Shown: piece by piece, positions 12,863 to 25,199 of the stretch
Layout of the letters: each line of letters starts with the position of its first letter
How positions within the stretch are numbered: position 1 is the stretch's first letter
Assembly: GCA_030490835.1 (NCBI GenBank)
Contig: CM059971.1
Location: 99,948,095-100,012,094 of the forward strand
Length of the DNA: 64,000 bases
Source of the DNA: Annona cherimola
Taxonomy: Eukaryota; Streptophyta; Magnoliopsida; Magnoliales; Annonaceae
Direction of reading: 5' to 3'
The notes under the pieces: generated by a model
Seen by the model: the letters and a program-made list of their open reading frames with translations, nothing else
What the model was told of the DNA's origin: nothing
Databases searched by the model: none
Position numbers and translations under genes: made by a program

Positions 12863-15800
12863 ATGGCAGCCTCGGTGGAAAACCGGCAGTTCAGCCTCGA
12901 GCCGGCCCTCGCCCGTTTCAAACCCTCCCAGCAGCACTCCCCCCGCCAACCGGACTCCCCGGTCCGGTCCTGCGGCTTCCTTATTTCATCCTCTAAAGCC
13001 GTTGCTGCATTCGGAGACTCCTCCAGCGATGATGAAGACGAAACCTTCTGGAAATCCTACATGAAGTCCGGATATGAAGGCGAGCACTGCATCTCCGACC
13101 CCCGCGATGAAGGTACCGCCGATAGCTGGATCCACCGTAATCCCTCCCTCATTCGCCTCACAGGCAAGCACCCGTTTAACTGCGAGCCGCCGCTCACCCG
13201 CCTCATGCACCACGGCTTCATTACTCCCTCGTCTCTCCATTACGTCCGCAACCACGGCCCCGTCCCGAAGATCAGCTGGGATGATTGGTCGGTCGAGATC
13301 TGCGGTCTCGTGAGGCGGCCCCTCCGCCTCACCATGGCGCAGATTGTCTCCGAGTTTCCTGCGCGTGAGCTTCCCGTCACCCTCGTCTGTGCCGGGAACC
13401 GCCGCAAGGAGCAAAACATGGTGAAGCAGACGATCGGCTTCAACTGGGGCGCTGCCGGGGTGTCGACCTCGGTCTGGCGCGGGGCGCGGCTCAGGGACGT
13501 GCTGAAGCGTTGCGGGATCATGAGCCGAGCCAACGGAGCCCTGAACGTGTGCTTCGAGGGAGCGGAGAACTTGCCCGGCGGTGGCGGGTCCAAGTACGGC
13601 ACGAGCATCAAGAAGGAGTGGGCCATGGATCCGGCGCGCGATATCATCTTGGCGTACATGCAAAACGGGGAACCTCTCACGCCCGACCATGGGTTTCCTA
13701 TCCGTATCATCATCCCCGGATTCATTGGCGGGCGGATGGTGAAGTGGCTGAAAAGGATTATCGTCACGACGGAGGAGTCGCAGAGCTACTACCATTACCG
13801 GGACAACAGAGTTCTGCCGTCTCATGTGGATGCTGAGCTGGCAAATGCAGAAGGTGCGTGTTTTCGACTCGTGGCTATTTTTGGGTCTCAAGTTTCATTT
13901 CCATTTTGGTGCTAATACTAAAATGCCGCTGACTATTGGATTTTGGGGTGGTGGTGTAGCATGGTGGTACAAGCCCGAGCACATGATCACTGAGCTGAAC
14001 ATCAACTCCGTCATAACGACGCCGTGCCATCAGGAAATCCTTCCCATCAATTCCGCAACAACTCAGCGGCCTTATACTCTGCGGGGATATGCATATTCCG
14101 GTGAGTAAAGGAGAATCTATTTATCATTTGTTTTCCTTCTCTTTTTTACTTTCCGTTTCAAATCAATGATTCTGGAATCAATTATTTTATTTCTACTTTC
14201 TGTGGTTGCTTTTGGGGGCAGGTCGTTGGTTGGAAATTGGTTCGTCTAGATGTAGTATCGTTGTGTATTCCGCAAATGCATCGCGAATAAATTATCTTTT
14301 TAGATGTATCGGAACGGTCCTATAGACTGCTTATACTTATGTCTAGTGATTTAGCCAATCTCATCCGTCTATCATTAGTTTTTGAAATACCGTTAGATCC
14401 GATCTTAGAAGTACAAGCTTAACCGAAAAGAGCGGATTTATCCTTCGCTTTATGTTTATGGCAGGATTTTCCAATTGTGTGGAGTAGAATTAGATTTCCC
14501 ATCCGGAGAAAAACGTTTCTAGATTTCAATATTATAATATCTTATTTTTCAATACATAACGATGCTACTTATTATATCATATCACAAATTTTCAAAAAAA
14601 TAATTTTACTAAATTTTGTCTGCATTTATTTTTCTCCTCACTTACCATTGCATACTAAGAGTGTTAATGATTCTAGTCAACTCGCCAATCTGCTCGTCCA
14701 AGTAGTTTATAAATATACTTGAGTCGGTATTTTTGAACAAGTGAGTTATAATCTTTCAATCTGTTTAACTATTTAAGTAAATAAACGGATTAGAGTTGAA
14801 ATTTTATAACTCATCAACTCATTTAGTAACTCGTTTAACCTACTTAATCCGTTCAACTTATCAAAATTATATGTATGAATGTACATCGCTTGATTATTTT
14901 TTCCGTTAAGTCTTTCTTCTGCCACTAAATTTTCATAGTTTTTGTTTTATTTTAATTTTTTCCATGCCAAAAACACTGTCGCCTTTCTCTGTTAAATTAT
15001 GTTGGTTAGAATTTAAATTTTCAGGTCATTTGCTATACAACTTGTTAATAATTTATCAATTCATTTATTAAATGAATTATAAATTGATTAGGATTAAAAA
15101 AATATGGATGAAAATAATTAAACAAAATTTAAAAATATTATAAATTACAGAAAATTTAATCTTAAATCGTCAAAAATTATGCAACAGAATTCATGTAGCC
15201 GACTCCACCTAGATGAGAAATGACTTGTATTGATAATGATTAATAAACAAATTAAAGTTAAAATATTTTAAATAAATTAAAATTAGTACTATGACTCCAA
15301 CCGGATTTCTAGCACCCAATTGCGGACACTTGCGGACCATTGCGATAAAGTGAGGTTCCGGGTGATCCGCAGCTTGTACTGCGCGACGAACTGGCTTTTT
15401 ATGACTCGAGCGGGTTTGGACCTTGGAATCTAAAACTACAGCCGCCGCTTGAATACGCTTTTTCGTCCTTTTTGGGCAACTATCGGAGAACCGCGCGAAT
15501 AGTAAGTGTTGCACATGCTACCGCACGTGGCTCCAACTTGCATTGGATTTTGGATAGTTAATTAAACTTGCGTAGGCACCGTTTGGTAATTCTGTTGGGT
15601 GAAAAGTTATTTTTTTTCCTACACACAGTCATAATTTTTTTCATTTTTCCGTTTGGTAATCCTGTGGGGAGAAAAGCTATCTTTTCCTACACTCAGTGGT
15701 AATTTTTTTCATTTTTACCTAATATTTAATTGTTTTATTGCACAAATACTATTCTGATTTTACTTTTATCATATTACATCATTGTACTTTTCAAAAATAT

Positions 15801-18800
15801 TTCTTCTCCACATCTCACCTTCTTCTTTGCACACATTATCAAAGTGGTATGGTAGTACGTGTTTGAATAGATTAAATTTTTTTTTTTTTGCATATCTTTG
15901 GTGTAATTTGATATTTTAGCTTTCTAATTTTTCTATTATTTTATTATGGCCTACATATTTTAATATTTGTATATAATTTATTTCGTATTTATTCTCGTCA
16001 TTAAATCACTCTCTTGCTTCGTAAAATAAAATTTCCATTTTTTTTACCTTCATCCAAATTAATAATAGAAATATAACTGATAATAAAGTTATTCCTCTTG
16101 TTATAAGCATCCTTCCTTGCCGTGTAACTTGATTGGTACCCATTTAACACTTCCATTTAAGTGTGGAGATTAAGTTGTTCAAAAAGAAAAAAATCTAGAC
16201 AAAATATTTAATATCGAAACAATCGAGTTACTTTTTATATATAAAATATTAAATGCTAAGAAAAGAATATAAAAGAAAGAAAAGACAAATCTTTTGGAGA
16301 GGAAAGAAAAATAAATAAATATATTTGAGCCACAGAAATAAAGACGTCGTTGATACGGTCGCCAGGTATGCGTCCTGGTTAGCTTTGTGTACCCATTACA
16401 TACGCTGACTGACTACCAAACTCAAAGTTGCGCCTCCGGGGCATTTATGGCTAGAAGCAGAATCGTCGGCGAGACGCCATAAGTGTCCGTGGCTTCTGCG
16501 ATTTTTTCCAATCCAACCATCACATGCGTCCACAGACTGAAACGAGGTTTTTCCTTTCAGGGCCTGTTTCAGTGGGCTAGTAGGGACATGTAAACGAAAG
16601 GTCCAAAAAAGATGAATAGGAAAATAATTATGAAAAAATACGACTTTTTTTTTAAAAAAATTATTAACTATTCTCATAGACTAAAAAGAAATATTTTCGA
16701 TTCTCTTTTTCACCCGTCCCACTTGTCCAAAGATATTAAGATTCGATGGATTTTATCGGCACTGCCGACGGACACGTGAGCCCGGCAAAATTGAATATTA
16801 AAATTGATTCCGACCAAAGATCCTGACCGTTAATTGTGCTCTGCTTGTTTGTCTGGCCGCAGGTGGTGGGAAGAAGGTGACTAGGGTGGAAGTGACGCTG
16901 GACGGCGGAGAGACGTGGAGCGTGTGCGACATCGACTGTCCAGAGAAGCCGAACAAATATGGGAAGTACTACTGCTGGTGTTTCTGGTCGCTGGAAGTTG
17001 AGGTCTTGGATCTGTTGGGCGCCAAGGAGATTGCCGTCCGAGCATGGGACGAGACCCACAATACGCAGCCGGATAAACTGATTTGGAACCTCATGGTAAG
17101 TCCTGGAGGCTTCTTTTGCCACACGAAACCATAACCGTCTCACAATAGATTCTTGGATACTTTAGATATTTGTTTTTTATTTTTTAAAAGAGTGGTATTT
17201 TCGTAATTTATAAATTACAAAATCGTTACTATTTAAAAAATAAAAAATATTTAAAGTCTCTAAAAATGATAAAAATTAATATACATGATAAATATAACTG
17301 AATTTATAATTATATAAAAAAAATTAAAAATTAAAATAGATAAAATACACCGCCGGTTTGCACTTTCGCTGAGCGAAGGCCCAAATCCTTGACTAGAACG
17401 CACGGATAAAAAGTCGCCCGCGTGAAAAACAAAATCATACGAATTGATTTCTTTTTATGTTCGTACGAGTTGATTTCTATGTTTGACAATGAGTATGTGA
17501 AAATGACCTTATGCAAATTTCTAAATCGTCTCTATTTTTTAAAAAAGGCATATGCTAATCGTTTTGATAAGCCAATGGCCAATCTCATTTGATTCAATAG
17601 TTTTAATTATTTGTTACTTTAAACTGAAAATTTAAATGGTTATAAACAAGCTTGCTTAAACATTTTTTATCCACTCATCTTTAACCCTATTGAAAAATAG
17701 GAGGATGTTTCAATGCATCTGAAATGCATAAAACACATTTATTTATTTTTTAAAATTTAATAAAATTTTTAATCTAAATATATTTAATATATAAATCAAA
17801 TTTTACTGTATTTGAAAATGTGAATATATTTTTTAATTTTTAAAAATAAGAGGAGTTTAGTGAAAAAATTATCTCTATTTTTTTAAAAATAAAATTTAAT
17901 AAAAACATCTAAGTTAAAAGTTTTTAAAAAATTTAAAATAAATAAAATAAAATTTACAGCCGGATGCAAACGAACTCCTGAAAAACATGACATGACGGCT
18001 GGCATCCCATTCCGGCCGCAGCACGTCGGGTGGAATACACTACACCGTGGCGTTTGTTCTAAGCTGACCTTGATCTGGTTGCAATCTAGGGGGAGGAACG
18101 GGCCACCTTTGGGGTGCGCCAATCGAGGGAGACAATAGCAAGATGAATAAAATAAAATATAATATTAAAAGAATTAGTTTGCGTAATCCATGCAGAGGCG
18201 TGCATGGTGGCTAACGTGCGCCACTCCTGGCTACGTTGTGTGCAGGGAATGATGAACAACTGCTGGTTCCGAGTAAAGATGAACGTGTGCAAGCCTCACC
18301 GAGGCGAGATCGGGATCGTCTTCGAGCATCCGACTGAACCCGGCAACCAAGGCGGCGGATGGATGGCCCACGAGAAGCATCTGGAGAGCGCGGACGCCGG
18401 CAAGACCATGAAGAAGAGCTCCTCCACCCCCTTCATGAACACCTCCACCAAGCAGTTCCCCATGTCCGAAGTCAAGAAGCACAACTCCCCCAACTCCGCC
18501 TGGATCGTCGTCCACGGCCACGTCTACGACTGCACCAACTTCCTCAAGGACCATCCCGGTGGTGCCGACAGCATCCTCATCAACGCCGGCACCGACTGCA
18601 CCGAGGAGTTCGACGCCATTCACTCCGACAGGGCTAAGGCAATGATCGAGGACTTCCGCATCGGCGAGCTCATCACCACCGGCTACACCTCCGATTCCAC
18701 CAACTCCCCCAACGGTTCAATCCACGGCGCCTCCAACTTCCCGCAGCTGACGACCATCAAAGAAGGCTCGGCGGCGGCGAGGACTTCCGCCCTGGTGCCT

Positions 18801-19574
18801 GGCGAGAAAATACCATGCAAGCTCATCTCCAAGACGTCCATCTCCCACGACGTCCGCGTCTTCCGCTTAGCTTTGCCTTCACCGGACCAGGTCCTCGGCT
18901 TGCCGGTGGGGAAGCACATCTTCCTCTGCGCCACCATCGAAGACAAACTCTGCATAAGAGCCTACACCCCCACGAGCGGCATTGATGAGGTTGGCTACTT
19001 CGATCTTCTGGTGAAGATCTACTTCAAGGGCGTACACCCCAAGTTCCCCGGCGGGGGGCTGATGTCGCAGCACCTCGACTCGCTGCCGATAGGATCCACC
19101 GTCGAAATCAAGGGCCCGCTGGGGCACATCGAGTACACCGGTCGTGGAAACTTCACCGTCCAAGGCAAACACAAGTTTGCCCGGCGGCTGGCCATGATCG
19201 CCGGAGGCACCGGAATCACGCCCATCTATCAGGTAATGCAGGCTATCTTGAAGGACCCAAGCGATGAGACGGAGATGCACGTGGTGTACGCTAACCGAAC
19301 GGAGGACGATATACTCCTCAAGGACGAGCTGGACCAGTGGGCGGCGACGTATCCGAATGTGAAGGTTTGGTATGTGATCAACGAGGCGACGAGGGAGGGG
19401 TGGAAATACAGCACCGGTTTCATCACGGAAAGCATACTCAGGGAACACGTCCCGGAGGGCAGCGACGACACGCTGGCCCTCATCTGCGGGCCTCCTCCCA
19501 TGATTCAGTTCGCTGTCTTGCCCAACTTGGAGAAGATGAACTACGATGTGAAGAGTTCGTGCCTAACGTTTTAA
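12863..19574 (+). CDS. NIA: NADH-dependent assimilatory nitrate reductase, four exons
   Basis: Reduces nitrate to nitrite in the cytosol with NADH, the first and regulated step of nitrate assimilation. Coding exons are 12863-13853, 13960-14100, 16863-17095 and 18246-19574; all introns are GT-AG and the frame closes to 897 codons, the usual family length. Domains in order: acidic N-terminal stretch (about 52-60); Mo-pterin domain with the Mo-ligating Cys176 in CAGNRRKE; Mo dimerisation region through exon 3; hinge with the SSSTP 14-3-3 phosphosite (Ser515 expected); cytochrome b5 with HPGG (haem His558) and His581; FAD domain with RAYTPTS (from Arg693); NADH domain with GGTGITP (about 775-781) and CGPPPM (Cys869). 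The start is the first in-frame ATG, about 130 bp after a TATA box. Exons are GC-rich and introns AT-rich. No defect is seen, so the gene looks functional. Post-translational light/dark control through the hinge serine is known for the family and inferred here. Confidence 0.97.
14101..16862 (+). other. Nitrate reductase intron 2 (2.76 kb)
   Basis: Much longer than intron 1 (106 bp). It is AT-rich except for a mixed-composition island at about 15290-15560, which has no convincing reading frame. It holds a two-unit tandem repeat at 15579-15718. Donor GTGAGT and acceptor CGCAG match canonical splice sites, and the junction restores the Gly-Gly-Gly-Lys-Lys-Val stretch of the family. Confidence 0.85.
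15579..15718. repeat. Imperfect 70-bp tandem dimer in nitrate reductase intron 2
   Basis: Two units start at 15579 and 15649, each beginning CCGTTTGGTAAT and running through TTTTCCTACAC to AATTTTTTTCATTTTT. They differ by scattered substitutions and small indels, so this is an old local duplication. No coding content is seen. Confidence 0.75.
17096..18245 (+). other. Nitrate reductase intron 3 with foldback remnants
   Basis: AT-rich 1150-bp intron, donor GTAAGT and acceptor TGCAG. It carries two degraded arms of the local foldback repeat family, at about 17155-17345 and 17690-17960. They are recognised by the ATTTTTTAAA-rich arms and the stretch around AAAAATGATAAAAATTAAT. The insertions do not disturb either splice site. 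Confidence 0.6.
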
Positions 19575-19828
19575 CTTTTGAGAAAACAATGTGTAAATTA
19601 TTGCAAACACAAATAATCCGACTTCATATACGTCTCCTATTCATTATTAGCTCGTTCTTGTAAAATTTTGCCTACTCAATTTCTTTGAAGATTTGTAGTT
19701 TTCTCCCCTCGGGGTTGTATCCGGTAGGATTTGTCAAAAATATTGTAATTGCCTTCGAATCTGCTGTCAATAGACGGAAGCTCCAACTCCTACATGTCTA
19801 ACTTCATCAGAAAAGAAAAACAAAAAAC

Positions 19829-19835
<7 letters not shown>

Positions 19836-19861
<26 letters not shown>
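19836..19861. repeat. (GA)n microsatellite downstream of nitrate reductase
   Basis: About 13 GA units starting roughly 260 bp after the nitrate reductase stop codon. Other short GA runs are at about 41357-41373 and 57144-57160. Confidence 0.85.
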
Positions 19862-19864
<3 letters not shown>

Positions 19865-20639
19865 TACTACCACGGCTTCAGCCTATATGCCTAACCGCTG
19901 GCTAACTGCTGTTTTATCTTGGTAGCACCGCATTTCGGATGTCGGGTTGGAAGCCCATCACAGTTAGGTCCAGAGCTGTTCACCATGCGACACATTACAG
20001 GCAGGGCACATTCTTTAAGGACGCGGCTTATATGTAGTTCGGTTGTTATGCCTAATCATAATCATGTATTTTTCCCCTAGAAATTTTTCCTAATTCTATG
20101 AAGAGTTAATATTCAGGAAAATTTTCGCATGACAAAATTACAGCATTGCCTTCATCAGAGGTGATGTTTCTTCAAAAATTAAGCCATCAATTTTATAAGT
20201 TTATAAATAAATAAATTTAAATAAACATAGAAATAAATAAATTTGAATAAATAAATATTATTTTCAATTATTTGTTTATATATTTTCAGATCATTTATTT
20301 ATTTGAATTAACATTATTTTAAAAATAATGACTTAAATTAATATGATTAAAAAGGCATCATTATATTACAAGGCACTGCAATAATTTAATAAGGTATTTA
20401 ACTTCTTATAAATATAAGTAAATTATTATTTCTAACAAAAAATACCCCAATATATCTAAATCTATCACGTGGAATTTTTTTTATAAAAAAAATCTCTATC
20501 ACATAAAATTTATATGACCAGAATGACACTTTTGTTACCTGTTCATTAATTTGGAAGTTATATGACCGGAATGTAAATCGCGTCCCCTTCATAATAGCCA
20601 CGGAGGCTTTGCCTCTCTTAACAAGGAACCGCCGGACAA

Positions 20640-21611
20640 ATTCGGAATGCACGCGAATTACGCTGCAGACGCCCCATCCGCCCGTTCATTTCAGCGGATG
20701 AAATATACGCCGCTTGTTCCATCGTGCGTGTACGTGTAGAGGGAGAATGCATTTCCCGCTCATCCCTCCCATTTCAAAAATGGAGACGCCATTGCTGCTG
20801 CTGCTGCTGCCGCTGTTCCTCCCAAATCTCCTTCTCCGTCGATTTTTCCTTCTCCTTCTCCGTCGAGATTTTGAAAATCTCTGTCGATTCCGAAGTTCTG
20901 TGATTGATTCCGAAGTTCTACGTCGATGGAAACTGTCGATTTCGAAGTTCTGTGATCGAATTTCAAAGTTCTGATTCGACGGATTTCGCGCGGATCATCT
21001 TCTCCGAAAATCCGCATGCGGATTATAACTGCGCAGCAAAAGTACTTTCATTAGCGCGGATCGTCTTCTCCGAAAATCCACATGCAGATTATAACTACGC
21101 AGCAAAAGTACTCTCATCCGCATCTCTCTGACGCGAAAATCCGCATGCGGATTCTGAATTCGCAGCAAACGTACCTCCCATCAGTGTTGTTTTCTACATG
21201 CGGATTCAGAATCCGCGTGCGGATTTTCGCGTCAAAGAGATGCGGATGGGAGTACTTTTGCTGAGCAGTTATAATCCACATGCGGATTTTCGAAGAAGAC
21301 GACCCCTTCCGTCGACGCAGAACTTCGGAATCGATCACAGAACCAACGGAGAATGAGAAATCTCGACGGAGAATGAGAAATCGACGGAGAATGAGATTTG
21401 GGAGCAGCAGCAGCGTCATCGTCTCTGTTTTCGAAATGGGAGGGATGAGCGGGAAAATGCATTCTTCGAATTTTTGAGCGCGTGTACGTGCAGTCTCATT
21501 CGGCTCGCCGTCTCCCTGTACACGCACAATGGAACAAGCGGCGCAGATTTCACCCGCTGAAATGAACGGGCGGATGGGGCGTCTGCAGGGTAATTCGCGT
21601 GCAGTCCGAAT
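20640..21611. mobile_element. 972-bp palindromic foldback element, superfamily unknown
   Basis: The two ends are inverted copies for at least 300 bp. Left: ATTCGGAATGCACGCG, GCAGACGCCCCATCCGCCCG, TTTCAGCGG, GCTTGTTCCAT, CGCTCATCCCTCCCATTTC, a CTG-repeat tract, CTTCTCCGTCGA. Right: the same blocks reversed. The inner part has two 60-bp direct units (about 20990-21050 and 21057-21117, with TCCGAAAATCC) and more copies inverted at 21190-21300, all carrying CATGCGGATT. It is GC-richer than its surroundings. No clear TSD is seen. Its reading frames are by-products of the palindrome. Confidence 0.85.
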
Positions 21612-22507
21612 GCACATGAATAAATCCCATATATATATATATATATAAACCACTTAGCAATGGCTACGCACCAAGCATTCATTTGTAAATTTTTTTTCAA
21701 GAAATCACATTTGACTTGATAAAATAAAATAAATTAAATTGAAATTATATACTAGCAAACTTTGTTTGAACAGGAAGTTTCGGTTCACATAAGATTCATG
21801 AAGTGTTACAATTTTTTTAAAAATGAAGTAATTTTTCTTATTTGCGCTCCATAACAAATGTTATAGAAATTGATTAATTTTTAGTTGCATTCAACATATA
21901 TTTGACTGCATGAGGTGTTTGTTGGTTGCAAATAGTTATATAGCTATAAATATTTGTTGCTTTAAATTCATTGCATTTAGTTAAATGCAGCGTTTTTTTT
22001 GTATTAAATGCAATCAAAATAATATTTATTCAAGGTATTAAATTTTCGATGGGAGCAGTAACTAAAATTTAACTTAGTTACATTTGTTACCAAATATAGC
22101 CCAGTTACAGTTTGAAGGCTAACAGGTGGCTACGTATCTAAGTTTTGTTTTAGTGGTGCAATATTGGAAATTTCTACTCTTTATTTTCTTGATGTTACCC
22201 AACCTTTTCTCTACCATTCAATATCACATCTCATTGGATTGACTTCATTTAGGTTGGGTTGACCCAAATCCGCAATCCAATTCGACACTCTTAAAAAAAG
22301 GTCTTGCCAAACACCTAACCCATTTTTGGCCTCATTCATCTCATCGACCTTCTTTTTGTTCGTCCCAGATTTGCAGGTATTCGCATAGGTGAGCAAATCT
22401 TCGAGGGAACCCATTTCTGATCGATGATGTTTCCACCGCTAAAAAAAACCTCCAATATCGCTGTACAAAGTACGAGACGGATGGGTTGCTGCCCAAATGT
22501 TTATCTC

Positions 22508-22791
22508 GTGTTTGGGAGGGATAAAAATTTTATATGAAAATATTTTAGTATAAAAGTTTGTCGAAACATAAGAAAATGATGTGATATTATAGAGATAATA
22601 ATTAGAAGTAAAAAGTAAAGTTAAAATAAATTAGTTAGTTATATAGATAATTGTATAGAAATAATTAAAAAATATAATAATTGTACATAAAAATATAATT
22701 AAATAATTAAAAATAAAATAATTGTGAAAAGTAAAAAAATTTAGATAAAAAAATTTTATTTGAAAATTTTTATATTTAGCTAAACATGTCC
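22508..22791 (+). mobile_element. Tourist-like MITE copy (diverged)
   Basis: The order of family blocks is preserved (GAAAATGATGTGATATTATA, AGTTAAAATAAATTAGTTAG, GTATAGAAATAATTAAAAA). Both ends have drifted (GTGTTTGGG on the left, CTAAACATGTCC on the right), and the TSD is not legible. Confidence 0.65.
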
Positions 22792-22927
22792 TACGACTTT
22801 GTGTATTTAATGCTATTACAAAGACAAAATGCACCTAATATATAACTATGTAACCCTTGGAAGTTTATTATAATTAATTCACTGCAACAAATTTCATTTG
22901 ATGTAGTTAATTTTGCGAATACATATA

Positions 22928-23207
22928 GGGTGTGTTTGAGAATGGATAAAATTTTTGATGAAAAATTGTAGAGATGAAAATTGTCAAATGATGTGATATG
23001 ATAGAGGTAATGATGAGAAATAAATAGGATAAAGTTGAAATAGATAGGTTAGTTGTGTTGGTAGTTGTGTAGAAATGATTGAAAAGTAGGGTAGTTGTAT
23101 AGAAAAATGTGAATAAATGATTAAAAAATAGGATAGTTGTGGAGAGTGAAAAGTTTTAGATTGAAAAGTTTTAACTTAACAACTTTTTGTTGTTACCAAA
23201 CACACCC
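22928..23207 (+). mobile_element. Tourist-like MITE, intact ends, 3-bp TSD
   Basis: Starts GGGTGTGTTTGAG and ends CCAAACACACCC. ATA flanks both sides (22925-22927 and 23208-23210). At 280 bp it is among the best-preserved copies, with GATGTGATATGATAG and GGTTAGTTGTGTTGG in the body. A 3-bp TSD and GGGTGTGTTTGG ends indicate PIF/Harbinger. Confidence 0.88.
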
Positions 23208-23510
23208 ATAGTATATAATTGCTTGTATTAAATGTATTTTGATTATAATTGATTTGATTACTCTTAACATGATATTTGGTTAAAAGTAGCTATTTTTACC
23301 TGATATGCTGCCAAAAGTATTTTTTAATATAGCTCTTAAATTTGACTAAAATACTAATAACATAGTGGCTGCAGATAATATAAAACTTTTTTTTGAAGTA
23401 AGCAAATAAGATAAAACTTAATTGCATGCATTTGGAACGAAATGTAGCCAAATGAAGATTTAGCCCTAAATTCCAATAAAAGTAATTAGCCATAAAACTT
23501 GCTATATATA

Positions 23511-23800
23511 GAGTGTGTTTGGTTGGAGGTAAAACTTTTGATGAAAAATTTTAGGAGTAGAAGTTGTCAAATTGATAGAAAATGATGTGATATAATAGGG
23601 GTAATGATGAGGAGTAAAGAGAATAAAGTTAAAATAGATAGATTAGTTGTATGGGTAGTTGTGTAGAAATGATTGAAAAGTAGGGTAGTTTGTATATAAA
23701 AAAGTGAAAAATAGTTAAAAAATAGAGTAGTTATGGAGAGTGAAAATTTTTGGGTTGAAAAGTTTTAATTGACATATTTTGGCCCCAAACAAACACACCC
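23511..23800 (+). mobile_element. Tourist-like MITE, intact ends, 3-bp TSD
   Basis: Starts GAGTGTGTTTGG and ends CAAACAAACACACCC. ATA is duplicated at 23508-23510 and 23801-23803. Only about 300 bp from the previous copy and in the same orientation. Confidence 0.87.
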
Positions 23801-24087
23801 ATAATATATTTTGTCGCGAAGTAAGTCTTGCTTGAATGTCGTCATGCATGATTCGTCTAGTCAGCTATGAAATAACCTTAAACGTTATTGCAAGTATCAA
23901 TGACATTTTGGATTTACAAACGATGACTTCATTAATAATGATTAAATTTTTTATGATCCGTCCTTCTGGTCAAATCTTTTATTAATTTCATGAGTGAAAT
24001 CTGTTTTTTTCTTCTCTTAATCATATTTCTTTGTTTTACAATCTTTTAGCTATAGAATAGTTGATTGACTTAGCAATTGCTTGGAAG

Positions 24088-24794
24088 TAAGGGTGGGAAT
24101 TGTCCCTGTTTGACCCGTGACCTGGCTTTGACCCAACTCGTTTTTGGCCGAGTAAAACTAATATATTTTTGACATATTATAGGGCTGAGTTAGAAATTTT
24201 GACCCGAATTCAAAAATAGAATCGACCATGTCCCAACTCGAAGAGTTCAACCCGCCCCGCATATATTAATTTATTAAAATTTATAAGCCTATGTTTAAAT
24301 ATTATTATTATTTTATTTCAAAATTCTCACTTTTTATAATCAACTCTATCAAAAATAGAGGAATCAATTTATTTAGAAAGTAATATAAGAATCAATAAAA
24401 AGAATTTGTACATATATAACGCTTATATGTAATTATATATTAACCTATTGTAATAAATTTATACTATATTTTCAAATATTTTATTTTCTTAATTATGTGT
24501 TTTTAATGATTAGTGAAATATTGAAGCATATAATATTTAAATTTAGTATAGATGTATATTTATGTTTAATAAGTATATAAATTCTTAAAATTAGCTTATT
24601 TGACCCGACACGTTATCTTGAACCGGTCCGATACAAACCCAAAGTTTTTTCTTAAACCTATTAAAAAAAGTGAGAGTCAAACTAACTTTGTCCCTACCGG
24701 ATATAAAAAAAATGGTCAAACTCAATTTTTAAAAAGTACGTTTGGAGTTGGGCGAACCTTGACCCGGTATGACCCGCCTTGATTCCCACCCCTA
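24088..24794. mobile_element. hAT-type MITE with perfect 8-bp TSD
   Basis: Terminal inverted repeats TAAGGGTGGGAAT and ATTCCCACCCCTA are flanked on both sides by CTTGGAAG (24080-24087 and 24795-24802). Subterminal regions carry many GACCC/GACCCG motifs in opposing orientation. There is no transposase frame, so the element is non-autonomous. The 8-bp TSD is diagnostic for hAT. Confidence 0.9.
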
Positions 24795-24809
24795 CTTGGA
24801 AGAATGTTT

Positions 24810-25180
24810 CAATGCACTAGGGAGATAAATTTCATTTTTTATATATTTTTTTAAATTTTTTTTCTAAGATTGTTAATATATTTTTTAAACTTAGATATTA
24901 AGTTTTACAATTTTTGTAGATGTATAAATATATATTTTGATTTTTAAAAATAGAGGTATTTTAGTCACTTAAAAATAGCAAAAGTACCCTTATTTCTAAA
25001 AAATAAAAAATGTATATAATCAAAAATGGTAAATTTTGATTTATATATTAAATACGACTATATTAACAATATTATAAAGAAATTTCAAAAAAATATATAA
25101 AAAATGAGGTTTTGCACCCTGGTGTATTGAAATTTCAATGCGCTCTTCAATGCAGCAAAGTGCATTGAAATATTCTCCAA
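24810..25180. mobile_element. Foldback element, first of a tandem pair
   Basis: TTCAATGCACTAGGG at the left end matches the inverse CCCTGGTGTATTGAAA at the right. Internally ATTTTTAAAAATAGAGGTAT and TAGTCACTTAAAAATAGC surround the centre. It begins just 15 bp after the 24.1-kb hAT MITE. Confidence 0.65.
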
Positions 25181-25199
25181 TTGCTTAATTATTAATCTT

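Noticed and set aside
12986..13891. 301-codon open frame on the - strand
   Set aside because: Antisense shadow of nitrate reductase exon 1, caused by its high GC content. The + strand frame has full domain conservation.
20714..21700. Several short genes in the 20.6-21.7 kb region
   Set aside because: The frames on opposite strands are mirror products of the palindromic element.
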